From Micromonospora qiuiae (GTDB taxonomy: Bacteria > Actinomycetota > Actinomycetes > Mycobacteriales > Micromonosporaceae), in assembly GCF_016863555.1 (NCBI RefSeq), contig NZ_BOPC01000017.1:62001-126000 (forward strand): 64,000 nt of DNA, given 5' to 3'. Shown here piece after piece: positions 62,485 to 64,000 of the stretch. Each line of letters opens with the position of its first letter. Position 1 is the first letter of the stretch. Both the position numbers and the translations under genes were made by a program. The notes beneath the pieces were generated by a model. That model saw nothing but the letters and a program-made list of their open reading frames with translations, did not search any database and was not told where the DNA came from.

Positions 62485-64000
62485 TCAGGCCAGCAGCGCC
62501 TCCAGCCGCCGATTCACCGCGGCCAGGGTGGCCCGCACCACCGCCTGCCGAGGGTCACCGGCGACGAGGGCGGAGCCGGCGAGTTGCTCGACCCATCCGT
62601 CGCAGACCAGCAGCACCACGACGGTGGCCACCTCGCAGTTGCCGAACGGCACCACGGCGGCATGCTCCACGAAGCACCGTCCCTGGTCGGCGGTGACGCC
62701 GGTGCCGCGCAGCAACTCGTCGATCGCGGCCGCCGCAGCCACCGCACAGAGTCGCAGCACGTAGCCGTCCACGGCGGGGCCGGTGGCGTAACCGGCCGCG
62801 TTCTGCTCACCGGCGATCAGCCGGATCTCGACGGTGGCGTCGAGCCCGAAAGTGCTCACCTGGACGTGGTCCAGCACCACCCGGGGGCCGGGCGAGCCGC
62901 CGGTGTTCAGCGGCCGGGACGGTGCGGACTCCGTGGTGGTCAGCTGCCCACCGGAGTACGAGGCACCGAGGGTCGCCGGGCTGCCCGGCGGGGCCGTCTC
63001 CTCTGTGGTGCCGCGGCCCCGGCTGGTGGCCGGGCGTCGCCGCCTCGGGGTCTCCGGCACCTGCTCGGTCCGGGCGGCGACGGCCTCCGCACGGGTACCG
63101 GCAGGTCGGTTGACCGGACGGCGTGATTCGCTCGTGGGTTTGGCCTCACCGGCGTCGCCGCCACGCTTCTCGGCGGAGCGTCGGCGCACCGGTGCTACGG
63201 GCGTTCCCGGCATGCCCTGCGGCGCGGCGGCCAGCCCCATGCGTTCCTGCAGCAGGCGGGCGACCTGCCGACTCACCTCCGCGGGATCGGCACCGTCGGC
63301 GAGGTCGAGACGCAGGCTGTGCGCACCGGCCGGGGTACGGCGCAGGGACGCGTCGCGCACCCCCTCGACACCCCGTACGGCGTCGAGGATCGCGTTGACG
63401 TCGAAGCCCTCGGGCCGATCGCGCAACGGCGCCGACTCGTCCTCCCGGCGTAGGTGGGTGGCGATCCGGGCGAGTTCCGGCGTTTCGGCGGGTGGGTCCA
63501 CGGCTGGCGGCTCCGGCACGACGGGCACGTCCGGTTCGGCGGGGACGCGCTGCGGCAACACCGCCAAGGTGCCGTCCGGCGATTGCTCGCCGGGCAGCTC
63601 CGGATCAGGCGCGGATCGACGTGCCGCGTAGGGGGCTGCGCTCGTCGGGACGGGCGCGGTGGGGGTGCGCTCACGGCGGCCGGTCCCGCCACCGGTGGAC
63701 GCACCATCCGCCGGATCGGTCGACGCCGAGGTCGGGTTGGGCACGGCCGGTTCCGGAGCGGGCTGGGACGCTGCCGGCTCATCGGGGACCGAACGAAGCC
63801 GGTACGGCCGGTAGGTCGGCAGGTCGGACGCGGCCCCGGCCTCGGCCACCGGCAACGCCGACCCCGGCTCGGGCGGGGCCTCCCGGGCGAACGGAGGGGC
63901 GCTGGCCGGCGGCGCGCTGGCCAGCGGGGCCTCCCGGGCGAACGGAGAGACGCCGGCCGGCGGCGCGCTGGCCGCTGCCGCTTTCGCCGAGGTGGCCGGT
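62485..64000 (-). CDS. Low-complexity hypothetical protein, 5' end beyond the window
   Basis: The frame is open from 62485 to the window edge, so the gene starts further right; a TTG at 63855 is only the first possible start inside. At least 505 residues. The visible N-terminal part contains a repeat AREAPLASAPPASAPPFARE, then about 350 residues of Pro/Ala/Glu/Arg disorder with a short folded island (about 63290-63410, LRDRPEGFDVNAILDAVRGV). A conserved C-terminal domain of about 130 residues begins at VVLDHVQVSTFGLDATVEIR. I do not recognise the family. It heads the leftward operon toward moeZ. Confidence 0.75.
   Translation of the reverse strand, partial: PATSAKAAAASAPPAGVSPFAREAPLASAPPASAPPFAREAPPEPGSALPVAEAGAASDLPTYRPYRLRSVPDEPAASQPAPEPAVPNPTSASTDPADGASTGGGTGRRERTPTAPVPTSAAPYAARRSAPDPELPGEQSPDGTLAVLPQRVPAEPDVPVVPEPPAVDPPAETPELARIATHLRREDESAPLRDRPEGFDVNAILDAVRGVEGVRDASLRRTPAGAHSLRLDLADGADPAEVSRQVARLLQERMGLAAAPQGMPGTPVAPVRRRSAEKRGGDAGEAKPTSESRRPVNRPAGTRAEAVAARTEQVPETPRRRRPATSRGRGTTEETAPPGSPATLGASYSGGQLTTTESAPSRPLNTGGSPGPRVVLDHVQVSTFGLDATVEIRLIAGEQNAAGYATGPAVDGYVLRLCAVAAAAAIDELLRGTGVTADQGRCFVEHAAVVPFGNCEVATVVVLLVCDGWVEQLAGSALVAGDPRQAVVRATLAAVNRRLEALLA

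Overview
The window is a high-GC actinobacterial chromosome segment, most likely from Micromonospora or a close relative in the Micromonosporaceae. The evidence is gene content and order: Zn-type S14, long low-complexity tails on S3 and L22, many GTG/TTG starts, a hadAB-like pair beside secE/nusG, and MoeZ next to DUF3152 genes. Genus is inference; no 16S rRNA is present.

Layout. (1) 1-27.7 kb is read leftwards on the minus strand and holds the classic information-processing core. In order of transcription it is tRNA-Thr, tRNA-Met, rpmG, hadA-hadB, tRNA-Trp, secE, nusG, rplK, rplA, rplJ, rplL, rpoB, rpoC, two DUF4190-like membrane genes, rpsL, rpsG, fusA, tuf, then the S10 operon from rpsJ to rpsZ and the first codons of rpsH. 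Promoter-like sequences precede rpsL, rpoB and rpsJ, an L10-type leader with an attenuator precedes rplJ, and strong hairpins follow rpoC, rplA, nusG and fusA. (2) 27.7-31.3 kb has a membrane-anchored GGDEF-EAL protein preceded by a 48-residue hydrophobic peptide, and a conserved hypothetical gene. (3) 31.3-34.4 kb is an accessory patch: two small 'PDWC' proteins, a GntR/UTRA regulator with three operator-like sites, an EamA exporter overlapping it, a truncated direct copy of the first 'PDWC' gene, and debris. (4) 34.4-38.8 kb has tRNA-Tyr, yajQ, an unusual repeat-filled intergenic element, a small membrane protein, an MFS exporter and htpX. (5) 38.9-51.0 kb holds a partial complex I set, nuoB / nuoC-H / nuoI-J-K-L-M-N. 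It is split by two genes on the opposite strand (a glutathionyl-hydroquinone reductase-like GST and a Zn dehydrogenase) and lacks nuoA, D, E, F and G. (6) 51.0-57 kb has a sphingosine-phosphate-lyase-like PLP enzyme translationally coupled to a GPH-type transporter, an alkyltransferase-like protein, and proB-proA. (7) 57-64 kb has a terpene-cyclase-fold protein, then a leftward operon of a low-complexity hypothetical protein (running off the end), an alpha/beta hydrolase, two secreted metzincin-like DUF3152 proteins and moeZ.

Most notable features outside the housekeeping genes are four copies of a two-palindrome element placed directly 3' of stop codons (nuoH, proB, proA, moeZ), a 390-bp inverted-repeat-bounded block with regularly phased internal repeats, the GntR operator cluster with the flanking duplication, the incomplete nuo cluster, and the tandem metzincin genes. 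Many starts were moved to internal GTG/TTG/ATG codons because a Shine-Dalgarno (SD) sequence and family N-termini support them; these choices are stated per gene.
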